A DNA stretch of 64,000 bases from a virus. Made by a program: the position numbers and the translations under genes. Below, piece by piece: positions 46,314 to 54,772 of this stretch (positions within the stretch are counted from its first letter, which is position 1; each line of letters starts with the position of its first letter). The notes below the pieces were generated by a model. The model saw nothing but the letters and a program-made list of their open reading frames with translations. It was not told the origin of the DNA and ran no database searches. The DNA lies in the IMG/VR virus record IMGVR_UViG_3300050015_000167, positions 64,001 through 128,000 of that record; one strand, given 5' to 3'.

Positions 46314-49298
46314 ATGCTTCCGACAGATTACCAAAATTATATCCATCTTTCCCGTTATAGTAGATGGAGAGACGATTTACAACGCAGAGAAACATGGGAC
46401 GAAACTGTTCAAAGATATTTTGATTTCTTCGAAAAAAGACTTCCACCAGTCTTTCAAAAAGTTATTGATGATTTGCATAATGTACATCAATCCGTTTTAG
46501 ATCTTGAAGTAATGCCATCTATGCGGGCTATGATGTCCGCAGGAAAAGCATTAGAAAAAGATAATGTAGCCGGATATAATTGTTTGGCACCTGAAACCAA
46601 ATTACTTACCAAAGAAGATGGTGTAGTTCCTATTTCTGATGCTTTGGGTGAAAAAACAGTTTTATCATCTAAAGGTGAATGGACGCCGGCGACAATTAAA
46701 AGTTATGGAAAACAAAAATTATTGACGGTAGAATTAAAATTAAATTCTAATACAATTATTAATGTCGATGCTACTCCAGAACATGATTGGCTTTTAGATT
46801 CCGGAGAAAAAATTAAAACAAATAAATTAAAATTAAAACAAAGGATTAATTTTGTTTCTGCACCACGAAAAATTGATATAGAAAATTTAGATTACAAATA
46901 TGGTGTAATACATGGTTTAATTTATGGAGATGGTTCAAAATCAGGACATTTAAATACTATAATTTCCTGCAAAAGAACAAAAGGATATAAAATCCGCTTA
47001 TGCTCTGATGTTAGTGATTTACTTCCATATTTTAAAAATTATTCATATTCGTTTATTGAAGGTGATCCTCTTGTTTATGTTTTTGATGAATTTGCTAAAA
47101 CACATTTATTAAAAGAACTACCACAAGATTCCGAAACCGATGAATATATGATAGGATTTTTTCGTGGTTGGTTTGCAGCAGATGGATATATTTCTGAATC
47201 ATCACAGGTTTCAATATGTTGTGGTCCTGAAGAAGAAATTTGGTTAAAGAAATTCATGCCAAAATATGGTTATTGGTTTCCTAGTTCAAAATTATTACCA
47301 AAAAAGACTAATTTTGGAGAAAGAAAAAAAGAAAGTAGAACTCTTTCTATCCATAGATCAACATTAACAACGGATGATTTTTTGATCTTACGAAAAAAAT
47401 CAAGATTTAGACCGTTACAATCTTATTTCACTGTTTCAGGTGTTTTTGATAAAGGAAGAATATCGGAAGTTTTTTGTGCTGATGTTCCAGAAACCCATGA
47501 TTTTGTTTTAGATAATGGTTTGGTTACAGGAAATTGTGCTTTCGTAGCAATCAATCATCCTCATACATTTGATGAAATAGTTTATATCCTTATGTGCGGA
47601 ACTGGTGTAGGGTTCTCCGTTGAGAAACAATATACCAGTATGCTTCCAACTATTGCTCCGAAGATGTATGCTACTCCAACTACCATCGTTGTTGATGATA
47701 GCAAGATTGGATGGGCTACTTCTTTTAGAGAACTATTAGCGTTACTTTGGACAGGTAAAGTACCTAAATGGGATCTTACACGATTACGCCCGGCGGGGGC
47801 CAGATTAATTACCTTCGGTGGAAGATCTTCCGGACCAACACCATTAGATGAACTATTCAAATTTGCGGTAGCTTTGTTTAAAAATGCTGCCGGAAGAAAA
47901 CTTACGACATTGGAATGCCATGATTTAGTCTGTATGATTGGTTGTATTGTCGTAACTGGTGGAGTTCGTAGGAGCGCATTGATTTCTCTTTCAGATATGG
48001 AAGATATGCGTATGCGAGATTGTAAATCTGGTGAATGGTGGAATACTAATGGTCACCGAAGACTTGCTAATAATAGTGCCGTATATTCAGAGAAGCCTCC
48101 AATGGGAGTCTTTATGGAAGAATGGTTATCTTTATATACCAGCAAGTCTGGAGAACGTGGTATTTTCAATCATTCAGCCAGTGTGAAACAGATACTTAAA
48201 AACGGTAGAAGGAAATCAATTTATGATGACGGTAGTTCTATCCATTTTGGGACTAATCCTTGTAGTGAAATTATTTTACGTCCTAAGGAATTTTGTAACC
48301 TTTCTGAAGTTGTTGTACGTCCTTTCGATACTTACGAAACGATAGCAAAAAAAGTTGAGTATGCCGCAATTCTTGGAACTCTACAATCTACATTAACTGA
48401 CTTCAGTTATATCTCGGATGAATGGAAGAGGAATTGTGAAGAGGAACGCCTATTAGGTGTTTCAATGACTGGTATTATGGATCATCCATTCTTTTCTGGT
48501 AAATCTAAAATATTAGAAGGATATCCAAAACCAATTATTAATGGAGTATTTTTAGATTCTGATGGTAATACTGTTGCTAATTATTCGGTTAAACTTTCGG
48601 AAGCCTTATCTTCATTAAAACAAATTGTTATCGATACTAATATCAAGTGGTCACAGATTCTTGGAATCTCTCCATCTGTTGCTGTTACTTGTGTGAAACC
48701 CAGTGGTACAGTTTCTCAATTAGTAGATGCTTCCAGTGGAATTCATCCTCGTTATTCTCGTTATTACATTCGTAGAGTACGAGCCGATAAAAAAGATCCA
48801 GTTTCGAAGTTAATGCGTGATGCTGGAGTTCCTGTTGAAGATGATATAACCAGTCCAGAGAAAACAGATATTTTCTCGTTCCCAATGTTGGCACCAAAAA
48901 CTGCCATCTTGAGGGATGAAGTATCGGCATTAGAACAATTGAAATTGGCCGCCATATACCAGAAATATTGGTGTGAGCATAAACCATCTATCACAGTTTA
49001 TGTTCGTGAGAATGAATGGTTAGAAGTTGGAGCACAAGTCTATAAAACATTTGATGATATGAGTGGCGTTTCATTCTTACCCTATGACACTGGTACATAC
49101 AGACAAGCTCCATATGAAGAGATAACGGAAGAACAGTATGCCGAGGCGTTATTAAAGATGCCTAAAAATATTGATTGGAGTCAAATTACGAGGTATGAGA
49201 CCGAAGACCAAACTACAAGCGCAAAAGAATTAGCTTGTAGTGGAACTAGTTGTGATTGGACTGAACCAGCAAATCTCACAAAAGTTAATATTTTATAA
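46314..49298 (+). CDS. nrdJ: Class II ribonucleotide reductase with intein
   Basis: A 994-residue precursor; without the 318-residue intein (residues 90-407) the enzyme is 676 residues. Extein features of adenosylcobalamin-dependent reductase: MPSMRAMMSAGKALEKDNVA, GYN-C (C408 after splicing follows N89), CGTGVGFSVE, FGTNPCSEIILRPKEFCNLS, and the C-terminal redox pair ELACSGTSCDW. It reduces ribonucleotides and needs B12 from the host. It follows thyX directly. Confidence 0.92.
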   Translation: MLPTDYQNYIHLSRYSRWRDDLQRRETWDETVQRYFDFFEKRLPPVFQKVIDDLHNVHQSVLDLEVMPSMRAMMSAGKALEKDNVAGYNCLAPETKLLTKEDGVVPISDALGEKTVLSSKGEWTPATIKSYGKQKLLTVELKLNSNTIINVDATPEHDWLLDSGEKIKTNKLKLKQRINFVSAPRKIDIENLDYKYGVIHGLIYGDGSKSGHLNTIISCKRTKGYKIRLCSDVSDLLPYFKNYSYSFIEGDPLVYVFDEFAKTHLLKELPQDSETDEYMIGFFRGWFAADGYISESSQVSICCGPEEEIWLKKFMPKYGYWFPSSKLLPKKTNFGERKKESRTLSIHRSTLTTDDFLILRKKSRFRPLQSYFTVSGVFDKGRISEVFCADVPETHDFVLDNGLVTGNCAFVAINHPHTFDEIVYILMCGTGVGFSVEKQYTSMLPTIAPKMYATPTTIVVDDSKIGWATSFRELLALLWTGKVPKWDLTRLRPAGARLITFGGRSSGPTPLDELFKFAVALFKNAAGRKLTTLECHDLVCMIGCIVVTGGVRRSALISLSDMEDMRMRDCKSGEWWNTNGHRRLANNSAVYSEKPPMGVFMEEWLSLYTSKSGERGIFNHSASVKQILKNGRRKSIYDDGSSIHFGTNPCSEIILRPKEFCNLSEVVVRPFDTYETIAKKVEYAAILGTLQSTLTDFSYISDEWKRNCEEERLLGVSMTGIMDHPFFSGKSKILEGYPKPIINGVFLDSDGNTVANYSVKLSEALSSLKQIVIDTNIKWSQILGISPSVAVTCVKPSGTVSQLVDASSGIHPRYSRYYIRRVRADKKDPVSKLMRDAGVPVEDDITSPEKTDIFSFPMLAPKTAILRDEVSALEQLKLAAIYQKYWCEHKPSITVYVRENEWLEVGAQVYKTFDDMSGVSFLPYDTGTYRQAPYEEITEEQYAEALLKMPKNIDWSQITRYETEDQTTSAKELACSGTSCDWTEPANLTKVNIL
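46581..47534 (+). mobile_element. Intein with DOD (LAGLIDADG) homing endonuclease
   Basis: In-frame insert of 318 residues starting at C90 (CLAPETKLLTKEDG, splicing block A; VDATPEHDW, block B) and ending VTGN before C408. Endonuclease motifs GVIHGLIYGDGS and MIGFFRGWFAADG are the two DOD helices. The penultimate residue is Gly where His is usual. It sits exactly at the active-site GYN/C of the reductase. Confidence 0.9.
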
Positions 49299-49379
49299 AT
49301 AGGATGAAAAATATATTTTCGCAAAATTATTTTATAGAAACCTGTAATCGTGTTGCGAAAATTCATAAGGTATGATATA

Positions 49380-49523
49380 ATGAGAATAGAAACAACACTT
49401 GCAGAATTATACGAGGAGCCAAAAGATCCGGCTCCTCCAACGGAAGAAGAATTAGATTTACTTATAGAATGGTATGAACAAAATGTCAAAGGCAACAAAA
49501 CTCCAAATAGCGAAACTGATTAA
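49380..49523 (+). CDS. Small acidic hypothetical protein (47 aa)
   Basis: MRIETTLAELYEEPKDPAPP ... EEELDLLIEWYEQNVKGNK. Preceded by CATAAGGTATGAT, a fair ribosome site. It overlaps the next gene by 41 to 50 bases depending on its start. Function unknown. Confidence 0.5.
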   Translation: MRIETTLAELYEEPKDPAPPTEEELDLLIEWYEQNVKGNKTPNSETD

Positions 49524-49683
49524 GAGTACAAAAGAAGAAATTGCCGACTTTGAACGGAGTATTAAACATGCTCCGTTAGAAGCTAAAGGGGAATTCAAAT
49601 CTTTTGTACGGAAACAAAAAACCAAACTACGACAATTAGAAGAATTATTCAATTCAGGTGATTGGGAGTTCATAGATGAATAA
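49483..49683 (+). CDS. Small helical hypothetical protein
   Basis: A 66-residue coiled-coil-like protein (MSKATKLQIAKLIKSTKEEI...); an ATG at 49474 adds three residues. Function unknown. The late box of the next gene overlaps its end. Confidence 0.6.
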   Translation: MSKATKLQIAKLIKSTKEEIADFERSIKHAPLEAKGEFKSFVRKQKTKLRQLEELFNSGDWEFIDE

Positions 49684-49686
49684 CCA

Positions 49687-49693
49687 CTAAATA
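49687..49693 (+). promoter_or_regulatory. T4-type late promoter box
   Basis: CTAAATA, exactly 5 nt before the ATG at 49699; also part of a small inverted repeat ACCACT...AGTGGT. Confidence 0.65.
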
Positions 49694-49698
49694 GTGGT

Positions 49699-50517
49699 AT
49701 GAAAGATTGGTTGTATCAAAAAATTCCTTTAATAGATCCTCCAGAATCCGTATTTGGTTTTATATACATGATTACCAATAATATTACGGGTCGCAAATAT
49801 ATCGGGAAAAAACAATTCATATCTAAAAGATCTAAAAAAGTTAAAGGTAAAAAGAACAGAACCCATTTTATAAAACCTTCTGATTGGCAATCATATTGGG
49901 GTTCTTGTGAAGAATTAATCGAAGATATAAAAATTTTAGGAGAAGAAAATTTTACTAGAGAAATTATCCGATTATGTAACACAAAACGTGATTTGACATT
50001 TGGAGAAATTGAATTACAAATTAAAAATGATGTTTTGACTTCTTTACTTCCTAACGGTGAAAGAGAATATTATAATAAAAATATTATGAGTCGTTGGTTT
50101 ATTCCTACACCTATGACTGATGACCACCGAGAAAAAATAAGAAAAGCTCAAAAAGGAATAAAAAGAAAACCACTTTCAAAGGAACATAAACAAAAAATTT
50201 CTGAATCTTTAAAAGGTAATACATTTTCATTGGGATATAAACAAACACCAGAACATAAAAATAAACATTCCCAATCTTCTAAAGGGCAGAAAAAACCACC
50301 AAGAACAATAGAACATACCGTACATTTAAACGAAAGTTTAGGTGAAAAATATCAAATTATTTTTCCTGATGGAACTATTAAGGAAATTAAAAATTTACTT
50401 AAATTTTCTAAAGAAAATAATTTAAGTTCCTCTTGTATGTATTTGGTTTCTAAAGGAAAACAAAAACAACATAAAGGTTTTAAATGTATAAAGCTTGACA
50501 AACCCGTTAAGGCATGA
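49699..50517 (+). CDS. GIY-YIG homing endonuclease (long form)
   Basis: A 272-residue nuclease. GFIYMITNNITGRKYIGKKQ (residues about 20-39) is the GIY-YIG core, with SYWGSCEELIEDIKILGEEN and NKNIMSRWFIPTPM before NUMOD3-type repeats and a C-terminal FPDGTIKEIKNLLKFSKENN module that also ends HNH proteins of this phage. Leaderless late expression is predicted from the CTAAATA box. Confidence 0.87.
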   Translation: MKDWLYQKIPLIDPPESVFGFIYMITNNITGRKYIGKKQFISKRSKKVKGKKNRTHFIKPSDWQSYWGSCEELIEDIKILGEENFTREIIRLCNTKRDLTFGEIELQIKNDVLTSLLPNGEREYYNKNIMSRWFIPTPMTDDHREKIRKAQKGIKRKPLSKEHKQKISESLKGNTFSLGYKQTPEHKNKHSQSSKGQKKPPRTIEHTVHLNESLGEKYQIIFPDGTIKEIKNLLKFSKENNLSSSCMYLVSKGKQKQHKGFKCIKLDKPVKA

Positions 50518-50537
50518 TAACATAGTTACATTGTTTA

Positions 50538-50571
50538 GGGTGTGATTTCGGCTCGTTACCGTTTCACACCC
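50538..50571 (-). promoter_or_regulatory. Orphan HNH-leader stem-loop, copy 4
   Basis: On the minus strand GGGTGTGA...TCACACCC, with CTAAATA (50577-50583) ahead and TAAACAATG after it, as in the leaders of HNH genes at 38498 and 55989, but no HNH frame follows. Probably the footprint of a lost homing gene. Confidence 0.55.
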
Positions 50572-50592
50572 ATTACTATTTAGCATTTCTTC

Positions 50593-50621
50593 TTGACTTT
50601 TAAATTAAATAATGTTACAAT
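50593..50621 (+). promoter_or_regulatory. Sigma70 promoter
   Basis: TTGACT (50593-50598), 17-bp spacer, TACAAT (50616-50621), 15 nt before the next ATG. Confidence 0.8.
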
Positions 50622-50636
50622 AAAATCAGTGATACA

Positions 50637-51386
50637 ATGGCCTTTAAAAGAAAACCCCGAAAAACATCTACAGTATATAATATCGATGATGTACTCCATG
50701 CCACAATGAAGATCATCGAGGATCGTCCAGGTGGTTATATATCTCAAAAAGCCGCAGGTATTACTGGTGAAGTTCCTACCTCTCAATTTGTTCTACAACT
50801 TCTCCGAACCGGAAGTGTGGGTTCTTATCATAATGTGAAATATGATGCGAGGATTGAAGAAATTAAATTTCATTTTTCTAATCCTCCTGGTGACAATGAT
50901 GAATTCCTGAATACGGTTTATCAATTATTCTGTACAGGAATGGTTTCAGAAAATAAAATTGGTTACATAGCCGCATTACCAACCATGTATGAGAGTATGA
51001 AAGGCCGTACTACCAAGTTGATGAAGATTGCGGAGAAATATTCTACCAGCAATTACATGGGAGAAATTGGAAAACCAGATTCATTCGCAGTAAAGCTTGT
51101 AGATATTACCGATTTTAAACAGACAAATATTATATCTGGAGAACAAGAGAAACATTATCTTTATCGTGTTACAGATCGTATAGGAAATTGTGGATTGATT
51201 TTCTCTGTATTTCCTCCAAGAGAAACTCCAGGTACTTCTGAAACCGCAGCATTCAAATTATGGGATTGCTTCGAATTTAAAGGAACACCAAAGAAACAAG
51301 AACCTAATAAAGATACAGGAATCAAAGAAACAGTATTTGGAAATGTTACTGTTACTGAAATGATAGGACAAGGAACAGAAGAATGA
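50637..51386 (+). CDS. Hypothetical protein (249 aa), possible OB-fold DNA-binding protein
   Basis: A 249-residue protein starting MAFKRKPRKTSTVYN. A beta-rich part (VKLVDITDFKQTNIISGEQE, YLYRVTDRIGNCGLIFSVFP) suggests an OB-like fold and the tail is acidic (MIGQGTEE). By position and composition it could be a single-stranded DN A-binding protein, but it does not resemble T4 gp32 and I leave it unassigned. ATGA overlap with the next gene. Confidence 0.65.
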   Translation: MAFKRKPRKTSTVYNIDDVLHATMKIIEDRPGGYISQKAAGITGEVPTSQFVLQLLRTGSVGSYHNVKYDARIEEIKFHFSNPPGDNDEFLNTVYQLFCTGMVSENKIGYIAALPTMYESMKGRTTKLMKIAEKYSTSNYMGEIGKPDSFAVKLVDITDFKQTNIISGEQEKHYLYRVTDRIGNCGLIFSVFPPRETPGTSETAAFKLWDCFEFKGTPKKQEPNKDTGIKETVFGNVTVTEMIGQGTEE

Positions 51387-51520
51387 CATCTTTTTATACT
51401 TCAAAATGTGACCGGAGAAAAGGACGAATAAAAGGTCCTCATGGAACAAATCATCTTTATATTTTTAATTATAAATGGTGGATATCTTTTTCTAATTGGA
51501 TGGAAGATTATTTCTGGTAA
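51383..51520 (+). CDS. Small aromatic hypothetical protein (45 aa)
   Basis: MTSFYTSKCDRRKGRIKGPH ... YKWWISFSNWMEDYFW. ATGA overlap with the upstream gene. Unusually rich in Trp, Phe and Tyr. Function unknown. Confidence 0.5.
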   Translation: MTSFYTSKCDRRKGRIKGPHGTNHLYIFNYKWWISFSNWMEDYFW

Positions 51521-51543
51521 TAGTATGAACAACGGAGTTAATT

Positions 51544-52791
51544 ATGGAACTTGAAATTCAAAAATATTTACGACGATATAAAGAAGGACAATTTCAACCA
51601 AGTCTTGTTGCCTTTCATTTATCCGAATTGGCAGCCGCGCCATATTTCTTGAATATCAAGAGACACCCGAAATATAATAATCTGATCCAATTTTCCTATG
51701 ACCAAATTGAATCTCCTAAAGCAGATCCGATCATCCGAGAATGCCGTGGTTTGATCCTTGATGAAGCCAATAATTGGAATGTTGTTGCTTTTCCTTTTAA
51801 GCGTTTCTTCAATGAAGGAGAAGGTACAGCAGATACTATTGATTGGAATACAGCAAGAGTCCAGGAAAAGGTAGATGGCACATTAATCATCATGTATTGG
51901 TATGATGGGACATGGCAGATTGCTACTCGTGGAAGTCCCGATGCTGGCGGTTCAGTTGGAGATGCATTGTTCACCAAGAATGGTGTAACGGGTCCGATGT
52001 CTTTCCGTGATCTATTCTGGCATAGTGCTGAATATTGGCTTGAAGGATTGAGTAAATCTGGTTTATTTAATACAGGACTTACCTACATGTGGGAATTGAC
52101 TTCTCCTTATAATCGTGTGGTTTGTGATTATACTGAAGTTGGTCCCATGGGAGAAATGATTGATGGTAATGGTGTCGTCACTTTTATGGACGACTTGGAA
52201 GATAAAACTGGTTATGCTTGTGATGGTTCACGTATCACTTTGATTGGTGTTCGTAACAATATGACACTGAAGGAATTGGATATTAGATGGTGTGTTGATG
52301 ATGTATACTACGTCACCAAAGAATTTCCTTTGACCAACTTACAGGAAGTAATCGATGCATCTGTGAAATTGAATCCTCTACGTCAAGAAGGTTTTGTTGT
52401 AGTGGATGCAAACTTCAATCGTATTAAGATTAAGTCGCCCGCTTATGTGGCTATTCATCATTTGCGTGATGGTTCACCGCAACGTCGTTTAATGGAAATC
52501 ATTAAGACTGGAGAGAATGATGAAATGATCTCCTATAAGATCTTGGATGATTTTCCAGCAGAGAAGAAAATGTATTTGGATATGAAAGAGAAGGTCGATA
52601 CCTTAATTATAAAAACTGAGGAGGTTTACGAATCTATTAAAGATATTTCCGATCAAAAAAGCTTTGCTTTGGAAGCCATTAAAAATAAATTATCTGGAGT
52701 TTTATTTTCGGTTAGAAAAGGACAATATAAAAGTATTAGAACAGGAATTTTATCGATTCAAACAGATAAACTTTTAGATTTTATTAGATAA
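51544..52791 (+). CDS. rnlA: RNA ligase, T4 Rnl1-like
   Basis: A 415-residue RNA ligase (T4 Rnl1 is 374). RECRGLILD, VVAFPFKRFFNEGE and motif I QEKVDGT (nucleophile K109) match the Rnl1 type, where a conserved R-G and FFN precede the lysine; motif IV QEGFVVVD and motif V IKIKSPAYV follow. In T4 this enzyme reseals tRNA cut by host anticodon nuclease with polynucleotide kinase, which is also present here (57090). An HNH gene converges on its end. Confidence 0.88.
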   Translation: MELEIQKYLRRYKEGQFQPSLVAFHLSELAAAPYFLNIKRHPKYNNLIQFSYDQIESPKADPIIRECRGLILDEANNWNVVAFPFKRFFNEGEGTADTIDWNTARVQEKVDGTLIIMYWYDGTWQIATRGSPDAGGSVGDALFTKNGVTGPMSFRDLFWHSAEYWLEGLSKSGLFNTGLTYMWELTSPYNRVVCDYTEVGPMGEMIDGNGVVTFMDDLEDKTGYACDGSRITLIGVRNNMTLKELDIRWCVDDVYYVTKEFPLTNLQEVIDASVKLNPLRQEGFVVVDANFNRIKIKSPAYVAIHHLRDGSPQRRLMEIIKTGENDEMISYKILDDFPAEKKMYLDMKEKVDTLIIKTEEVYESIKDISDQKSFALEAIKNKLSGVLFSVRKGQYKSIRTGILSIQTDKLLDFIR

Positions 52792-53346
52792 GGTTTTCTT
52801 TTTATAAGGGCCTCGTTTCTTCCCCAATTTGGCTAATGATTGTTTCTTTTTAGTTTCTTCTGAAACTATTTTTCCTTTTTCGGTTTCTGAAATTTTTCTT
52901 TTGGATTCTTCTGAAAATTTGTGTCCTAAAGATCTTTTATTTCCTTTGGCTAACTCAGACATTTTCTTTTTGGATTCATCTGAGTGTTTAAATGTTTTAC
53001 CAAATGACGGACTATTTTCTCCACAGTGAGATTTTCTATTGGTAATTTTTATTCGTTCAAACATTTTGGAATTAATAATTCTACAAGTAGTAGTTTTACT
53101 TTGGTAACCCATACGATTAAAAGCACACCACATTTTGGCTTTCAATTTTCCAGTAACCATTTTTAGCAACAGATGATGACATACCCAATGTTCCTTAAAC
53201 GTCAAAGGTACTGTATCCTTACCACCAACGCACTTCGGAATAATATGATGTTTCTCCGTATATTCGGTTGGTTTGGTTCTCGCCAACGCACGATCAATAA
53301 TCTGGTAATATGTTTTGGTGTATTTGTTACAGATAAAAGTTGACAT
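52774..53346 (-). CDS. HNH homing endonuclease (KTYYQII family)
   Basis: A 190-residue HNH nuclease: CNKYTKTYYQIIDRALARTK, YTEKHHIIPKCVGG, LTFKEHWVCHHLLLKMVTGK, MWCAFNRMGY, NUMOD3 units and the LGKKRGPYKKK tail. The ATGTCAA start is the reverse complement of the TTGACAT -35 region of the next gene. The C-terminus overlaps the end of the RNA ligase gene. Confidence 0.9.
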   Translation of the reverse strand: MSTFICNKYTKTYYQIIDRALARTKPTEYTEKHHIIPKCVGGKDTVPLTFKEHWVCHHLLLKMVTGKLKAKMWCAFNRMGYQSKTTTCRIINSKMFERIKITNRKSHCGENSPSFGKTFKHSDESKKKMSELAKGNKRSLGHKFSEESKRKISETEKGKIVSEETKKKQSLAKLGKKRGPYKKKTLSNKI

Positions 53347-53368
53347 TAGAATAATATTATGTTATACT
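53340..53368 (+). promoter_or_regulatory. Sigma70 promoter overlapping the HNH start codon
   Basis: TTGACA (53340-53345), 17-bp spacer, TATACT (53363-53368); MazG ATG 7 nt further. Confidence 0.87.
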
Positions 53369-53370
53369 TA

Positions 53371-53378
53371 TATTTATG
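53371..53378 (-). promoter_or_regulatory. Late-type box for the minus-strand HNH gene
   Basis: CATAAATA on the minus strand, 24 nt before the HNH ATG at 53346. Confidence 0.4.
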
Positions 53379-53744
53379 AATAATTTAGAACAATTAATAC
53401 AAAAAATTTCGGATTTAAGGTTGACTATGTGGCCATATAGTTCAAATATGAATATGGAACAGATCGATCATTTACTCGGAACTCTATTGGAAGAAGCTGG
53501 TGAATTTCGTTCAGCAATTCGTTCCTTTATTGGGAGACCTTTCAGTCCAGAAAAGAAAGGCTCCCGAGAACATATGGTAGAGGAATTTGGAGATACTTTG
53601 ATTCCTCTTGTGGCTCTTTCTCATATGACTGGTATCTCATTTGCGGAAGCATTGCAAGCAGCACAAACCAAATTAACTATCCGAAAGCATAATAAGGATA
53701 ATGATTTGAGATTACAACATATTATGGAAAAGGATGCTCAATGA
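53376..53744 (+). CDS. MazG-like nucleotide pyrophosphohydrolase
   Basis: A 122-residue all-alpha NTP pyrophosphohydrolase: LLGTLLEEAGEFRSAIRSF (EExxE) and EEFGDTLIPLVAL (ExxD). It would hydrolyse (d)NTPs or alarmones. The ATG is 7 nt after the sigma70 -10 and has no ribosome site. ATGA overlap with the next ligase. Confidence 0.85.
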   Translation: MNNLEQLIQKISDLRLTMWPYSSNMNMEQIDHLLGTLLEEAGEFRSAIRSFIGRPFSPEKKGSREHMVEEFGDTLIPLVALSHMTGISFAEALQAAQTKLTIRKHNKDNDLRLQHIMEKDAQ

Positions 53745-54442
53745 TTTTTCCATTTGACTGTCACCAACCATTTCGTTGGGATCTAGACGACAATATTAAT
53801 ATGAGAGTAAAATATCCAAAGACGATGCATTTTCCCTGGTCACCCGGATTACAGAATGACGACCGGATGATTCAGGATAATCAAATGATTGGTCACAGTA
53901 TTGTTATGACCGAGAAATTAGATGGAGAAAATACCACTATGTACCGGGATGGTATTCATGCACGGTCTCTTTCCGATATGTCCAGACATCCATCCAGAGA
54001 TTGGGTAAAAACTGTTCATGGACAAATAGCACATACTATTCCTTCTACGTGGCGCATCTGCGGTGAAAATTGTTTCGCAAAACATTCAATTCATTATTGT
54101 TCTGCTAATCATAATGTGTTGGATTCTTGCTTCCAAGTATTCGGTATCTGGGATGGAGACTATTGTTTGTCTTGGAAAGATACTAAAATGTATGTTACTA
54201 TGATGGGATTGAAAACTGTTCCTATCCTATATGAAGGAATATATGATGAAGACTTCCTAAAGAATTGGTTCAAATCTCAAGATAAAGAAAACATGGAAGG
54301 TTATGTTGTTCGTATTGCTGAATCCTTTAAAATGGACCGATTCCAAAATGTTGTCGCTAAATATGTACGTAAGGGACATGTACAGACTTCAGAACATTGG
54401 TTGAATGAACCACTCGTAAAGAATGAGTTTAAATATGAGTAG
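53741..54442 (+). CDS. RNA ligase, Rnl2-like
   Basis: A 233-residue RNA ligase of the Rnl2-related (PF09414) type: TEKLDGENTT (nucleophile K59), WRICGENCFA (motif III), MEGYVVRI (motif IV), VAKYVRKG (motif V). It lacks a C-terminal domain, as many phage members do. Coupled to MazG by an ATGA overlap. One of five ligase-superfamily proteins in the window. Confidence 0.88.
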   Translation: MIFPFDCHQPFRWDLDDNINMRVKYPKTMHFPWSPGLQNDDRMIQDNQMIGHSIVMTEKLDGENTTMYRDGIHARSLSDMSRHPSRDWVKTVHGQIAHTIPSTWRICGENCFAKHSIHYCSANHNVLDSCFQVFGIWDGDYCLSWKDTKMYVTMMGLKTVPILYEGIYDEDFLKNWFKSQDKENMEGYVVRIAESFKMDRFQNVVAKYVRKGHVQTSEHWLNEPLVKNEFKYE

Positions 54443-54596
54443 ATATAAAAATATTGTTATCATTGATTATAATGATGACCGTTCATTCAAAGATATACTT
54501 CAAGAGGAAATAAATAGAGAAATTGTCCGGGAACTTCGTAAACTTACCTTTCCAGATCATCCTATTATTCCAACAAAGCCCGCCAAATTCGATTAA
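54435..54596 (+). CDS. Small hypothetical protein (53 aa)
   Basis: MSRYKNIVIIDYNDDRSFKD ... ending IIPTKPAKFD. It starts 8 bases before the ligase stop. Function unknown. Confidence 0.55.
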   Translation: MSRYKNIVIIDYNDDRSFKDILQEEINREIVRELRKLTFPDHPIIPTKPAKFD

Positions 54597-54605
54597 GGAT
54601 TTAAA

Positions 54606-54770
54606 ATGACAAAACGTGATATTGTTGATATGATCGATGACCTGATGGAACATGTAAGTCTACTCACAGACATTACCGATGAACTCGAAATTGATGAAGA
54701 GGATATGGTTTCGGTAGAAATCGAATCCAAAGTTGATAGCATCATAATGCATTTGAGATCTAAGATCTAA
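54606..54770 (+). CDS. Small acidic hypothetical protein (54 aa)
   Basis: MTKRDIVDMIDDLMEHVSLL ... a short acidic helical protein. TAAGGATTTAAA gives a ribosome site. Function unknown. Confidence 0.6.
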   Translation: MTKRDIVDMIDDLMEHVSLLTDITDELEIDEEDMVSVEIESKVDSIIMHLRSKI

Positions 54771-54772
54771 TA

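Noticed and set aside
49304-49375. 23-codon frame after the RNR gene behind TATAAATAGG
   Set aside because: ATG only 2 nt after the late-like box, no ribosome site and too short to support.
49353-49381. Possible sigma70 promoter TTGCGA-17-TATAAT
   Set aside because: Poor -35, and the -10 overlaps the ATG of the gene it would serve.
50495-50523. TTGACA-17-TAACAT upstream of the orphan hairpin
   Set aside because: Weak -10 and lies in the coding end of the GIY-YIG gene; a better promoter follows at 50593.
50637-51386. Assignment as gp32 single-stranded DNA-binding protein
   Set aside because: Position and acidic tail fit, but no T4 gp32 zinc motif (Cys-His cluster) or sequence match is visible.
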